7,306 nt of DNA from Clostridiales bacterium (GTDB lineage Bacteria; Bacillota; Clostridia; Oscillospirales; Acutalibacteraceae), in the NCBI GenBank assembly GCA_020859725.1, contig JAJBVR010000040.1:1-7306 (forward strand), given 5' to 3'. Positions 1-6,380 of the stretch are shown piece by piece (position 1 is the stretch's first letter; each line of letters starts with the position of its first letter). Below the pieces are notes generated by a model. That model saw only the letters and a list, made by a program, of their open reading frames with translations, had not been told where the DNA came from and did no database searches. The translations under genes were made by a program, and so were the position numbers.

Positions 1-1
1 C

Positions 2-1069
2 GGCAACGATATTAAGATGGGCCGCGATATTGCCGACGGAGTAAAAACCCCTATCGCTCGCGGATTCAACAACATATTTACGGCTCTGCCTGTTTTCATT
101 GATATGTTTGTTAAAAACTTTGCCGCCGAATTTGGAATTAATTCAGACTGGAGTTTTGATTACCGAATTGCTTACGGCACAGATACAGACGCTAAAGGAA
201 ATGAATATGTAACAGTGGAAAACGTTTCATTAAGTGAAATTAAGCCTTACGTATTTGATAAAAATCCGGACGCCTCAAAAATTACAGGCTGGCTTGTAGA
301 CCTTATTATTTCAGATTGGTTAAACGCCGTTATTGATTTGGTTAACGATATATTAACCACCAATAACACAGTAACAACCAATATTCCTATTATAACAAGC
401 CTTTTAAATTCGCTTGGCGGATTCGGCGACACAAGCATTATAACCGATGTGCTTAACGGATTTTTCGGCTTAACAAGAACAAGTGATTACAGCTTTGAGC
501 TTGTTGAAAGGGAAATTCCTCTTTCAACAGATAAAAATGCAAGATATGTAGGATTCAGCAGCGATTCCGCTTATTATCTTATAGCAAATATCGGAACTGT
601 TGTTGAAATAGTATTGAATATCGTTAACTCCAATTCATCCGGAGACGCAACACAGTCTGCTGCCGATGACCCCGTAACAACGGCTGACGAAGCTTTAAAT
701 ACAGCTTCTGTTTATGCCGCAGCGGCAAATACGTCAGACAGTTCGTCCAACGTTGCTATTGATTTTGAAAAAATATTAAAAGATTTTAATGCAATAATTA
801 CTCAGGAAAATCAGCAGGCTGCCGATGAATTACTCGCAGAAGTGGATTCTGTTCTTTCATCTCTTCTTGCAAACACATATATCAACGGCTTCAGCGCCGA
901 CCAGCTTGACAATATTCTTGCAAGCGTACTGACTTTCCTTACCAACCATTTCGGTCAGGAAAACGCAAATGAAATTGTAAATCTTCTTATGGATTACCTT
1001 AAGGCTGTCAACGCTCAGGCAACAACGGCTGACGGAAGCAAAAACGCCAATTCCAACGGCGATTTGGAT
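2..1069 (+). repeat. Module 1 of the giant protein (5'-partial, most diverged)
   Basis: This covers residues 1 to about 351. It is recognised mainly by its distal half. The segment at 177-203 (YVGFSSDSAYYLIA followed by a VVEIVLNIV helix) matches the I/V-x-[IV]-x-A-x-Q-x-x-VLVA block of modules 3 and 4. The end (NEIVNLLMDYLKAVNAQ, about 318-335) matches the module ends at 683-697 and 1183-1196. It differs from the others by an inserted low-complexity linker at 204-245 and an extra helical stretch at about 246-315. The beginning of the module is outside the window or too diverged to align by eye. Boundaries are approximate. Confidence 0.55.
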
Positions 1070-4000
1070 CCAAAGAAAATTTATTCAAGCGAAAATCTTT
1101 CAAATCTTGTAACAAGAACTTATGTGCTTCTTGAAAAGATTATAAATGATAATCTTGTAATAGCAGGCGACGAATATAATTGTATTAATAATGCTATTAT
1201 GGGCGTGTTCTCGCCAAGCGTTGTTACAATTCGCTCGGATGTGCTGAATACAGACCTTCAGAAGTACACTTCCTGGACGGAAATCAGCAATTCAAAATAC
1301 GCCAAGAATTTAGGATATGATTTTAAAGCCGGAAATAAGGAAGCTTTCTACTCAGACCTTGTTGATTCGCTTGGCGCAATCACGGCAATAGCGGGCGCGC
1401 TCCTTTGCTCAACAGATTATTACAACAATATTTTATCCCCGGTATTCGGTGCAATTTGCAAACAGCTTAATGTTAATTATTTAAGCAGTGTAACAGCCGA
1501 TACAAGCGGCAGCGATGTTGTTTACGGAATTATCGAAACAGTTTCAAATATTGCTTCGGAAATTTTGAGCAAGCCTTTAACATCCGTTATGGATATACTC
1601 AAGGGCGTTATCGATCTAATGTCCGACAGTAATTTGACTAAAATAATAAACGGCGCTGTTGATCCGATTATCAATGAATTAAGCGGACTTGAAAAAATTG
1701 TTCAGGTTATTTCGCCGTCATTCCAATTAAAGATTGACATTGGCGGCACTGAAATAGTATCAATTATTAAAACTATTAAAGATATTATTCCGAGTCAGAA
1801 TATTCTTGTTTGGATAATAAATATGATTTCCAGCTTGTTGGGAGCAGGAAATATTATGGATTCCATTGGAATTGACGGCTCAACAATTTCAATGATAATT
1901 TCTTTGGTTCCAACAATAAGCAATGCTCAAATCGTGCTTCTGCTTTACACGGCTGCCATTGATATTATACTTGATCCGGGTATTCTCAAAGCCTTATTCG
2001 GAGACAGCTATAACAGCCTTAAGAGCCTTGCGGATCAACTCAGTAAGCTTAACGCTTTAAGTGTTCTTAATATGATTAAGGATATAATAAGCGTTACTCA
2101 AAATCCATCTGAAATTTACTGGACTTTTGAGGATTATATTGCTAAAGAAACAAATTCATTCTCTTTCCCCAAAGGAATTACACAGGCAGACGCTGACGAT
2201 GCTGTTGACAGCCTTGATGAGCTTGTAGCAAATGTATTCTCTCTTCTTCAAAGCTTTGATGTTATTGACCAGAGCAGCCTTACCGAGCTGGTTTCAGGGC
2301 TTCTTTATAAAAACAGCATAATCACTGATATTGCAAAAGCTGTTTACGGCGGTATTGAAAACAGCGCAAATGGAGTTTTCTCCTTTACACCTTCACAATT
2401 TGCCGCTTATCTTACAGATAAGAGCTACGGCGCAACCTATTCATCAACCGCAAATCAGCTTAAAAAATATTCAAGCTGGAATAATATTAAAAATATCAAC
2501 TGGGGCTTTACAGATGGTTCTTCAAAAGCGGAGCAGGGCTTTATTAATGCGCTCGTTGCGCTTTGCAGACCTGTAAACGATGTGCTTGCGGCTTTCCTTG
2601 CTGAGGGTGACGCGAACATTGCCGAGCTTGTTTCTCTTGTATTGAAAGACATTCAGTTCTCAACTGATTTGAGCACTGACGCAATGCAGATTAAACTTGT
2701 TCTTAAAAACAATCAGCTTACATTTACATTCCTCAACAAAGAGGCTGCGGACGCTGTTGAAAACGTTATCAAAGTTGATATTTCACCTATTCTCAGCGAG
2801 TTAAGCAATCTTAAAACAGCAGGCTGGAACGGATATCAAAGCGCGATTATTCCTTTGCTTGAAGCTTTTATGTGCGATAATGTTAAAACATACAGCCAGT
2901 ATCTGAAAGATTATAATAAAGCAAAAGATAATCTTCTTCTTGATATTATTAATCCGATTTTCGGATTTGTTGACGATGTTCTTGCCGCTCCGTTTGACAC
3001 CTTAACAAAGGTTTTGCCTAATGTGTCATATTTCCTTGAGAACGGCGGTCTTGGTCAGTTCCTTGATAATTTGCTTGCTCCTCTTACAAAAATTATTGAT
3101 GTTCTTAACAAATACGGGCTTAATGTTGACTCCATCATTGAATCCGCCGCAGGAAAATCACTTGGAGATTTGCTTGGCGGTATGCTTGGAGTAAGCGGAC
3201 TTAAGCTTAATTTATCAGACTTAAGCAGTGTTAACATCCATAAATATTTAATTCCTATAGTTAATAAACTCCTTAAGGACAACGGCATTAACATTACTCT
3301 TCCGGATATTGATTGGTCTGCTCTTGCAAGTCTCGGCTCACAAAACGCCGTTTCAAGCGCAGCAGGCGGAAATACAATCAGAATAACAGCTAATCAGGGC
3401 CAGGTTTTGGTAGCGCTTCTCCGTTATGTAGAAACCGTATTAATTAATGATGCAGGCTCGATAAACATACTGTTAAGCGGAATTGACGCTATTAAGAACA
3501 ATAAAACAATAAGCGCGATTTTGGACAGCATTTTTGCTCAAATAAGTACTGCGAACAGAGATGAAATCGTTCTTGCCGTATTTTATCTGCTTCTTCAGCA
3601 GCCCACAAATTCATTCTTTGACTACAGTGGATTTAAGTTTAAAGAATATGATTTCTCTTATCCCGAAACTGTTGATATTGAATTCCTAACCTCTATAGGT
3701 CCTATGCTGGACGGACTTATCAACGGACTTATCGACAACGGAGCCGGGCTGTCAAGCCTTGTTGTTTCAAGCCTTTATAAAGACGACATAATCAGTTCAA
3801 TAGCTGTTGGTCTTTACGGAGCGGTTGAAGGCGTTAAGATAAATGATTCAATGAATCTTACACAGCTTCTTGCAGAAACCGGCATTGACTTCTCAACAAA
3901 GAATGTTGCCGCGCTCCTTACAGATAAGGATTACGGTCAGAAGTATTCAAGCGCAGCTAAAGTAATAGGAAGAGTTAATTCCTGGAGCAAAGTTAACGCA

Positions 4001-4957
4001 GACAGCCTTTCATGGGGCGTTAAGGACAGAGATACATTCCTTCATGCTCTTTGCGCGGTACTCCGCCCGCTTTACGGAGTGCTTGATGTGCTTCTCAACG
4101 ATGCTTCGCTCGGATTATTCAATGTAATTTATCTTCCCGGTTCAGACGGATATACTTCTTCAATAGTTCCTCTTATGGAGGCGTTTGGTCTTTACAATAT
4201 TAAGACTCAATATCAGTACAGAGAAGATATGACCAAAGAATATGACGCGATTCTTCTTGATATACTTAATCCTTTGATGGATAAAGTTGAAGATTTGCTC
4301 AACGCACCGATTCAAATACTTTGCGATATGCTTCCGAATTTTGCATTGTTCTTTGCAAACGACGGATTGCTTCAGCTGATTGAAAATCTGCTTGCACCTA
4401 TAAACGCGCTGCTTGACGCGCTTGAACCTATCGCGGATGTAAACGATATTCTTGTTAAAGCAGGTCTTAACATAAACAAAGAGCTTTCAAATATCGGTCT
4501 TGTTGGCAGTAGTTATAAATTTGACATTTATGATTTAACAGCTTCACTTAAACCTTTAATAGGCGCAGACAATATTGTAAGCCTTCTTAATAAAGTTCTT
4601 GGAATGATTGATATAAACGGCTCAAAGCTTGGCATTGAATTAATGCCTATAGATTGGTTCCAGCTTGCTTCACACGGCGAGCTTATTAAGACAGATGCTT
4701 CACAGGCTTCAACATTTGACGGCAGAGTTTACGTTAAAGCCGATCAATCCGAAGTTCTCGTTGCGGTTTTCCGCTATTTGATTGAAACAATCAACTATAA
4801 GGATAACTACAATATCATCAGCGACCTTATAGGAGGCTTAATCGGAGATGCAGATTCAAGCACATCCGATATGGTAAATCAGATTTTGGAAATGCTTATC
4901 GGTGACACAGATAAGGTAGTCTCAGACCTTTGCGAATTACTTCAAGCTCTTGCTTAA
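2..4957 (+). CDS. Giant modular repeat protein of unknown function (5'-partial)
   Basis: I do not recognise this protein. The frame is open from base 2 (G-N-D-I-K before the first Met at base 17), and no Shine-Dalgarno precedes that Met, so the gene starts outside the window. Residues below count Met at base 17 as 1; the visible part ends at residue 1646. The sequence is rich in Leu, Ile, Asp, Asn and Ser with few Cys, in a pattern of amphipathic helices rather than transmembrane segments. It is built of diverged tandem modules. Shared landmarks include a [KR]-x-[ST]-S-W type motif (Trp 420, 821, 1323), an 'LTDK-x-YG' motif (799-805, 1301-1307), an 'LAPx' block with a Pro after a helix (Pro 520, 992, 1431), and a Q-x-x-VLVA-type helix (about 178, 637, 1121, 1571). 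Ser/Ala/Thr/Asp-rich linkers lie at 204-245 and 336-350. The C terminus (LCELLQALA) has no LPxTG motif, hydrophobic tail or basic tail. A secreted or surface role is plausible from size and repeats, but the N terminus is missing, so export cannot be judged. Reading frame is very secure; function is unknown. Confidence 0.93.
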   Translation, partial: GNDIKMGRDIADGVKTPIARGFNNIFTALPVFIDMFVKNFAAEFGINSDWSFDYRIAYGTDTDAKGNEYVTVENVSLSEIKPYVFDKNPDASKITGWLVDLIISDWLNAVIDLVNDILTTNNTVTTNIPIITSLLNSLGGFGDTSIITDVLNGFFGLTRTSDYSFELVEREIPLSTDKNARYVGFSSDSAYYLIANIGTVVEIVLNIVNSNSSGDATQSAADDPVTTADEALNTASVYAAAANTSDSSSNVAIDFEKILKDFNAIITQENQQAADELLAEVDSVLSSLLANTYINGFSADQLDNILASVLTFLTNHFGQENANEIVNLLMDYLKAVNAQATTADGSKNANSNGDLDPKKIYSSENLSNLVTRTYVLLEKIINDNLVIAGDEYNCINNAIMGVFSPSVVTIRSDVLNTDLQKYTSWTEISNSKYAKNLGYDFKAGNKEAFYSDLVDSLGAITAIAGALLCSTDYYNNILSPVFGAICKQLNVNYLSSVTADTSGSDVVYGIIETVSNIASEILSKPLTSVMDILKGVIDLMSDSNLTKIINGAVDPIINELSGLEKIVQVISPSFQLKIDIGGTEIVSIIKTIKDIIPSQNILVWIINMISSLLGAGNIMDSIGIDGSTISMIISLVPTISNAQIVLLLYTAAIDIILDPGILKALFGDSYNSLKSLADQLSKLNALSVLNMIKDIISVTQNPSEIYWTFEDYIAKETNSFSFPKGITQADADDAVDSLDELVANVFSLLQSFDVIDQSSLTELVSGLLYKNSIITDIAKAVYGGIENSANGVFSFTPSQFAAYLTDKSYGATYSSTANQLKKYSSWNNIKNINWGFTDGSSKAEQGFINALVALCRPVNDVLAAFLAEGDANIAELVSLVLKDIQFSTDLSTDAMQIKLVLKNNQLTFTFLNKEAADAVENVIKVDISPILSELSNLKTAGWNGYQSAIIPLLEAFMCDNVKTYSQYLKDYNKAKDNLLLDIINPIFGFVDDVLAAPFDTLTKVLPNVSYFLENGGLGQFLDNLLAPLTKIIDVLNKYGLNVDSIIESAAGKSLGDLLGGMLGVSGLKLNLSDLSSVNIHKYLIPIVNKLLKDNGINITLPDIDWSALASLGSQNAVSSAAGGNTIRITANQGQVLVALLRYVETVLINDAGSINILLSGIDAIKNNKTISAILDSIFAQISTANRDEIVLAVFYLLLQQPTNSFFDYSGFKFKEYDFSYPETVDIEFLTSIGPMLDGLINGLIDNGAGLSSLVVSSLYKDDIISSIAVGLYGAVEGVKINDSMNLTQLLAETGIDFSTKNVAALLTDKDYGQKYSSAAKVIGRVNSWSKVNADSLSWGVKDRDTFLHALCAVLRPLYGVLDVLLNDASLGLFNVIYLPGSDGYTSSIVPLMEAFGLYNIKTQYQYREDMTKEYDAILLDILNPLMDKVEDLLNAPIQILCDMLPNFALFFANDGLLQLIENLLAPINALLDALEPIADVNDILVKAGLNINKELSNIGLVGSSYKFDIYDLTASLKPLIGADNIVSLLNKVLGMIDINGSKLGIELMPIDWFQLASHGELIKTDASQASTFDGRVYVKADQSEVLVAVFRYLIETINYKDNYNIISDLIGGLIGDADSSTSDMVNQILEMLIGDTDKVVSDLCELLQALA
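1070..2107 (+). repeat. Module 2 of the giant protein
   Basis: This covers residues about 352-697. It begins with helices (SSENLSNLVTRTYVLLEKI) aligned to the LSSLVVSSLYKDDIISSIA-type region of later modules. It then has K-Y-T-S-W (416-420), a helix ALLCSTDYYNNILSPV, the block LSKPLTSVMDIL (517-527) that aligns to AAPFDTLTKVLPN and NAPIQILCDMLPN, and a helix AQIVLLLYTAAIDIIL (about 638-653) at the place of the VLVA helix. It lacks the 'LTDK-x-YG' motif and is shorter than modules 3 and 4. Similarity is at protein level only. Edges are approximate. Confidence 0.6.
2108..3604 (+). repeat. Module 3 of the giant protein
   Basis: This covers residues about 698-1196, the longest complete module. 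Order of landmarks: YKNSIITDIAKAVYGGIE; AAYLTDKSYG (796-805); K-Y-S-S-W (817-821); NALVALCRPVNDVL; a short beta-like insert around LVLKNNQLTFTFLNK; SAIIPLLEAF (942-951); LLLDIINPI; APF at 991-993; LLAPLTKIIDVL; PDIDWSALASLG; IRITANQGQVLVALLRYVE starting near 1121; and the end helix EIVLAVFYLLLQQP. Every landmark except the beta-like insert recurs in module 4 in the same order. By eye the copies differ at most positions outside these motifs, so the duplication is old. Confidence 0.75.
3605..4954 (+). repeat. Module 4 of the giant protein (C-terminal)
   Basis: This covers residues about 1197-1646. Landmarks parallel module 3: YKDDIISSIAVGLYGAVEG; AALLTDKDYG (1298-1307); V-N-S-W (1320-1323); HALCAVLRPLYGVL; SIVPLMEAF (1382-1390); ILLDILNPL; NAP at 1429-1431; LLAPINALLDAL; PIDWFQLASHG; and VYVKADQSEVLVAVFRYLIE from 1571. 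The final helix SDLCELLQALA lies where modules 1-3 end, so the stop codon falls on a module boundary. Confidence 0.75.
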
Positions 4958-4982
4958 TATTGATATTTTTAAATTCAATATT
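4956..4982 (+). repeat. AT-rich inverted repeat over the stop codon
   Basis: The arms AATATTGA (4956-4963) and TCAATATT (4975-4982) are perfect 8-bp inverted copies around an 11-nt AT-rich loop. The left arm includes the last two bases of the giant gene's TAA. It could form a weak RNA hairpin ahead of the main terminator, or be a dyad binding site. Chance is quite possible in DNA this AT-rich. Confidence 0.35.
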
Positions 4983-5000
4983 GTTTGAAAAGCAGTATTT

Positions 5001-5031
5001 AAGGGCTCCCCTTTCACGGGGCGCCCTTTTT
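5001..5031 (+). terminator. Rho-independent terminator of the giant gene
   Basis: The stem pairs AAGGGC (5001-5006) with GCCCTT (5023-5028), then a single T/C mismatch, then CCCC (5008-5011) with GGGG (5018-5021), around the 6-nt loop TTTCAC. A run of T (5027-5031) follows at once. It lies 44 bp after the stop codon. The stem is GC-rich against an AT-rich background. There is no good T run on the other strand, so it should work in the + direction only. Confidence 0.92.
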
Positions 5032-5076
5032 ACTTTTAATTAATATGCTTAGCTGTTTATATAATTTAAATTTCAC

Positions 5077-5105
5077 TTGTATATTAAGCGATTTTTTAGT
5101 ATAAT
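5077..5105 (+). promoter_or_regulatory. Predicted sigma-A type promoter of the Nudix operon
   Basis: The -35 box TTGTAT (5077-5082; four of six match TTGACA) and a perfect -10 box TATAAT (5100-5105) are separated by the optimal 17 bp. AT-rich DNA upstream (from about 5036) could act as an UP element. Transcription would start near 5112, leaving a leader of about 30 nt, too short for a riboswitch. Its place just after the terminator and before the first operon gene supports it. Confidence 0.8.
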
Positions 5106-5128
5106 ATTTTCAAATTGCTAATTTACTC

Positions 5129-5135
5129 GGTGGTG
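5129..5135 (+). promoter_or_regulatory. Ribosome binding site of the Nudix fusion gene
   Basis: The sequence GGTGGTG lies 5 nt before the ATG at 5141. It is a G-rich, slightly non-canonical Shine-Dalgarno that fixes the start codon. Confidence 0.7.
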
Positions 5136-5140
5136 AAAAA

Positions 5141-5860
5141 ATGCTCGGAAAATATTTAAGAGTCAGAGTGGTTAATCCCATCGGCTCTGTTGATAACGAT
5201 ACGGGCTATACTTATCCGCTGAATTACGGCTGTGTTTATGATTATGATAATTTAAATGCATTTGTTATGGGAATAGACCATCCTGTGCGTAATTTTGACG
5301 GCAGAGTTATAGCCACGCTGAACCCGAAAAACAGCGGGCGGCAAATTCTTATTTTAGCTCCGAAAAGTACGCGTTTTATAATAAACGATATTACAAAGTA
5401 CATAAATGTTGAAAAAGATTTTTCGCAATATAAACTGGAATGCCTTTATGAAAGCAGCTGCGGCGCTGTTGTGTTTAGAGATATAAAAGGCGAAATACGA
5501 TATTTGCTTATTAAAAATAAGCGTTCCGCCCATTGGGGATTTCCCAAAGGTCATATAGAGCAGGGCGAAACAAAAATTCAAACCGCCGTGCGCGAGGTTT
5601 TGGAAGAAACCGGTGTTCACGTTAAAATAATTAACGGATTTGAAAGTGTTTCCAAATATAAAATTCAAAATAAAATTGAAAAATGCGTTTCCATATTTGT
5701 TGGCACAACCTCGGATACTTTTACCTCGATTCAGCCTGAGGAAATTTCCGATTATATATGGCTTACATACGAAAGAGCATTAAGCATTTTAAAATTTGGA
5801 AATGACAAAAATATAATAAAATCTGCACACAAATTTTTAAATGAAAACAATTATATTTAG
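5141..5860 (+). CDS. Fusion of pyrophosphatase-like domain and Nudix hydrolase
   Basis: The 239-residue protein has two domains. Residues 1 to about 100 resemble the small family I inorganic pyrophosphatase-like proteins of Firmicutes: LGKYLRVRV start, P-x-G at 13-15, YPLNYG at 25-30, NAFVMGIDHPV at 39-49, GRVIATL at 54-60 and ILAP at 71-74. The family's metal-binding D-x-D-x-x-D appears here as D34-Y-D36-N-L-N39, so the last Asp is Asn, and no acidic residue lies at 61-68 where another catalytic Asp is expected. This domain is therefore probably inactive or repurposed. Residues about 105-235 are a Nudix domain with a complete box: G137, E143, R151, E152, E155, E156, G158. The WGFPKGH lead-in (132-138) is like that of diadenosine-tetraphosphate and related nucleotide hydrolases, which cleave a nucleoside diphosphate linked to X using Mg2+. 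The substrate cannot be told from sequence. There is no signal peptide, so it is cytoplasmic. It is the first gene of the operon, with its own promoter and ribosome binding site. Confidence 0.92.
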   Translation: MLGKYLRVRVVNPIGSVDNDTGYTYPLNYGCVYDYDNLNAFVMGIDHPVRNFDGRVIATLNPKNSGRQILILAPKSTRFIINDITKYINVEKDFSQYKLECLYESSCGAVVFRDIKGEIRYLLIKNKRSAHWGFPKGHIEQGETKIQTAVREVLEETGVHVKIINGFESVSKYKIQNKIEKCVSIFVGTTSDTFTSIQPEEISDYIWLTYERALSILKFGNDKNIIKSAHKFLNENNYI

Positions 5861-5863
5861 GAG
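5859..5863 (+). promoter_or_regulatory. Ribosome binding site overlapping the Nudix stop codon
   Basis: AGGAG is a strong Shine-Dalgarno 8 nt before the ATG at 5872. Its first two bases are the last two of the TAG stop of the upstream gene, so translation of the membrane protein is likely coupled to that of the Nudix protein. Confidence 0.8.
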
Positions 5864-5871
5864 AATATTTT

Positions 5872-6378
5872 ATGCAGGAAATATGTAAAACAATGCAGGA
5901 ATATTTAAGCACTCACGGTATTCCGGATTGGCTTGTTGTTTTTATAATTTCAGTAATGCCGGTGCTTGAATGCAGGCTTGGAATGTTTACCGCCATTGTG
6001 CTTTTGCAAATGAATCCGTTTGTTGGCTTCATAATAAGCTTTTTAGGCAATATTCTGCCAATCCCATTCATTCTTTTGCTGATTAACTGGATTTTCAGCA
6101 TTTTAAAAAAAGCGCCGGGAATTAACAAAATAATTTTTTGGCTTGAAGAACACACTCTAAAAAAGCGCGATAAAATTGATAAATACGGGATTTGGGGACT
6201 GCTGATATTTGTGGCCGTTCCTTTGCCCGGAACAGGCGGATGGACCGGAGCTCTTTTAGCTTCCCTGCTTCAGCTTGATAAGAAGAAATCATTTGCGGTA
6301 ATATCAATAGGGGTATTTATCGCGGGGCTTATAATAACGATTTTATCGCTTTTCATCGGCAATGCCGTATTTGGATAA
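5872..6378 (+). CDS. Small integral membrane protein, 'small multi-drug export' family
   Basis: The 168-residue protein matches by recall the family PF06695/COG2426, named 'small multi-drug export protein' although direct evidence for drug export is thin. The length is normal for that family. Visible marks are P30-x-x-E33-x-R35, the motif VPLPGTGGWTGALLA (116-130), and hydrophobic segments at about 20-45, 50-77, 107-133 and 141-164. Basic clusters lie at 79-86, 97-104 and 137-139 and probably face the cytoplasm. The Gly/Pro-rich motif, broken by prolines inside a hydrophobic region, suggests a re-entrant loop, as proposed for DedA/VTT-type proteins; a link to that superfamily is my inference. 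There is no cleavable signal peptide. It starts 11 bp after the Nudix gene and ends 2 bp before the next, so it is the middle gene of an operon. Its substrate, if it is a transporter, is unknown. Confidence 0.9.
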   Translation: MQEICKTMQEYLSTHGIPDWLVVFIISVMPVLECRLGMFTAIVLLQMNPFVGFIISFLGNILPIPFILLLINWIFSILKKAPGINKIIFWLEEHTLKKRDKIDKYGIWGLLIFVAVPLPGTGGWTGALLASLLQLDKKKSFAVISIGVFIAGLIITILSLFIGNAVFG

Positions 6379-6380
6379 CT

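Noticed and set aside
17..19. ATG at 17 as the true start of the giant gene
   Set aside because: The frame is open upstream to the window edge, no Shine-Dalgarno precedes it, and the sequence after it is no signal peptide or natural N terminus. The gene is 5'-truncated by the window.
2331..2576. 81-codon + strand reading frame inside the giant gene
   Set aside because: It lies in another frame within a region whose main frame shows clear protein-level repeats. It has no ribosome binding site.
3055..3294. 79-codon minus strand reading frame, and similar ones at 247-438 and 2455-2652
   Set aside because: They are antisense shadows of the modular protein with no plausible promoter, ribosome binding site or recognisable product.
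17..4957. Membrane transporter or LPxTG-anchored adhesin as a label for the giant protein
   Set aside because: The hydrophobic stretches are amphipathic and short, and no sortase motif or hydrophobic tail is visible. Calling it an adhesin would be unsupported.
5001..5031. Bidirectional terminator
   Set aside because: There is no converging minus strand gene, and the minus strand side has only two T before the tract breaks.
5354..5668. 104-codon minus strand reading frame opposite the Nudix box
   Set aside because: The + strand carries a perfect Nudix signature here. The antisense product resembles nothing known.
5913..6307. Two minus strand frames (5913-6155 and 6122-6307) opposite the membrane protein
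   Set aside because: The + strand frame has family motifs and membrane segments. The antisense frames have no expression signals.
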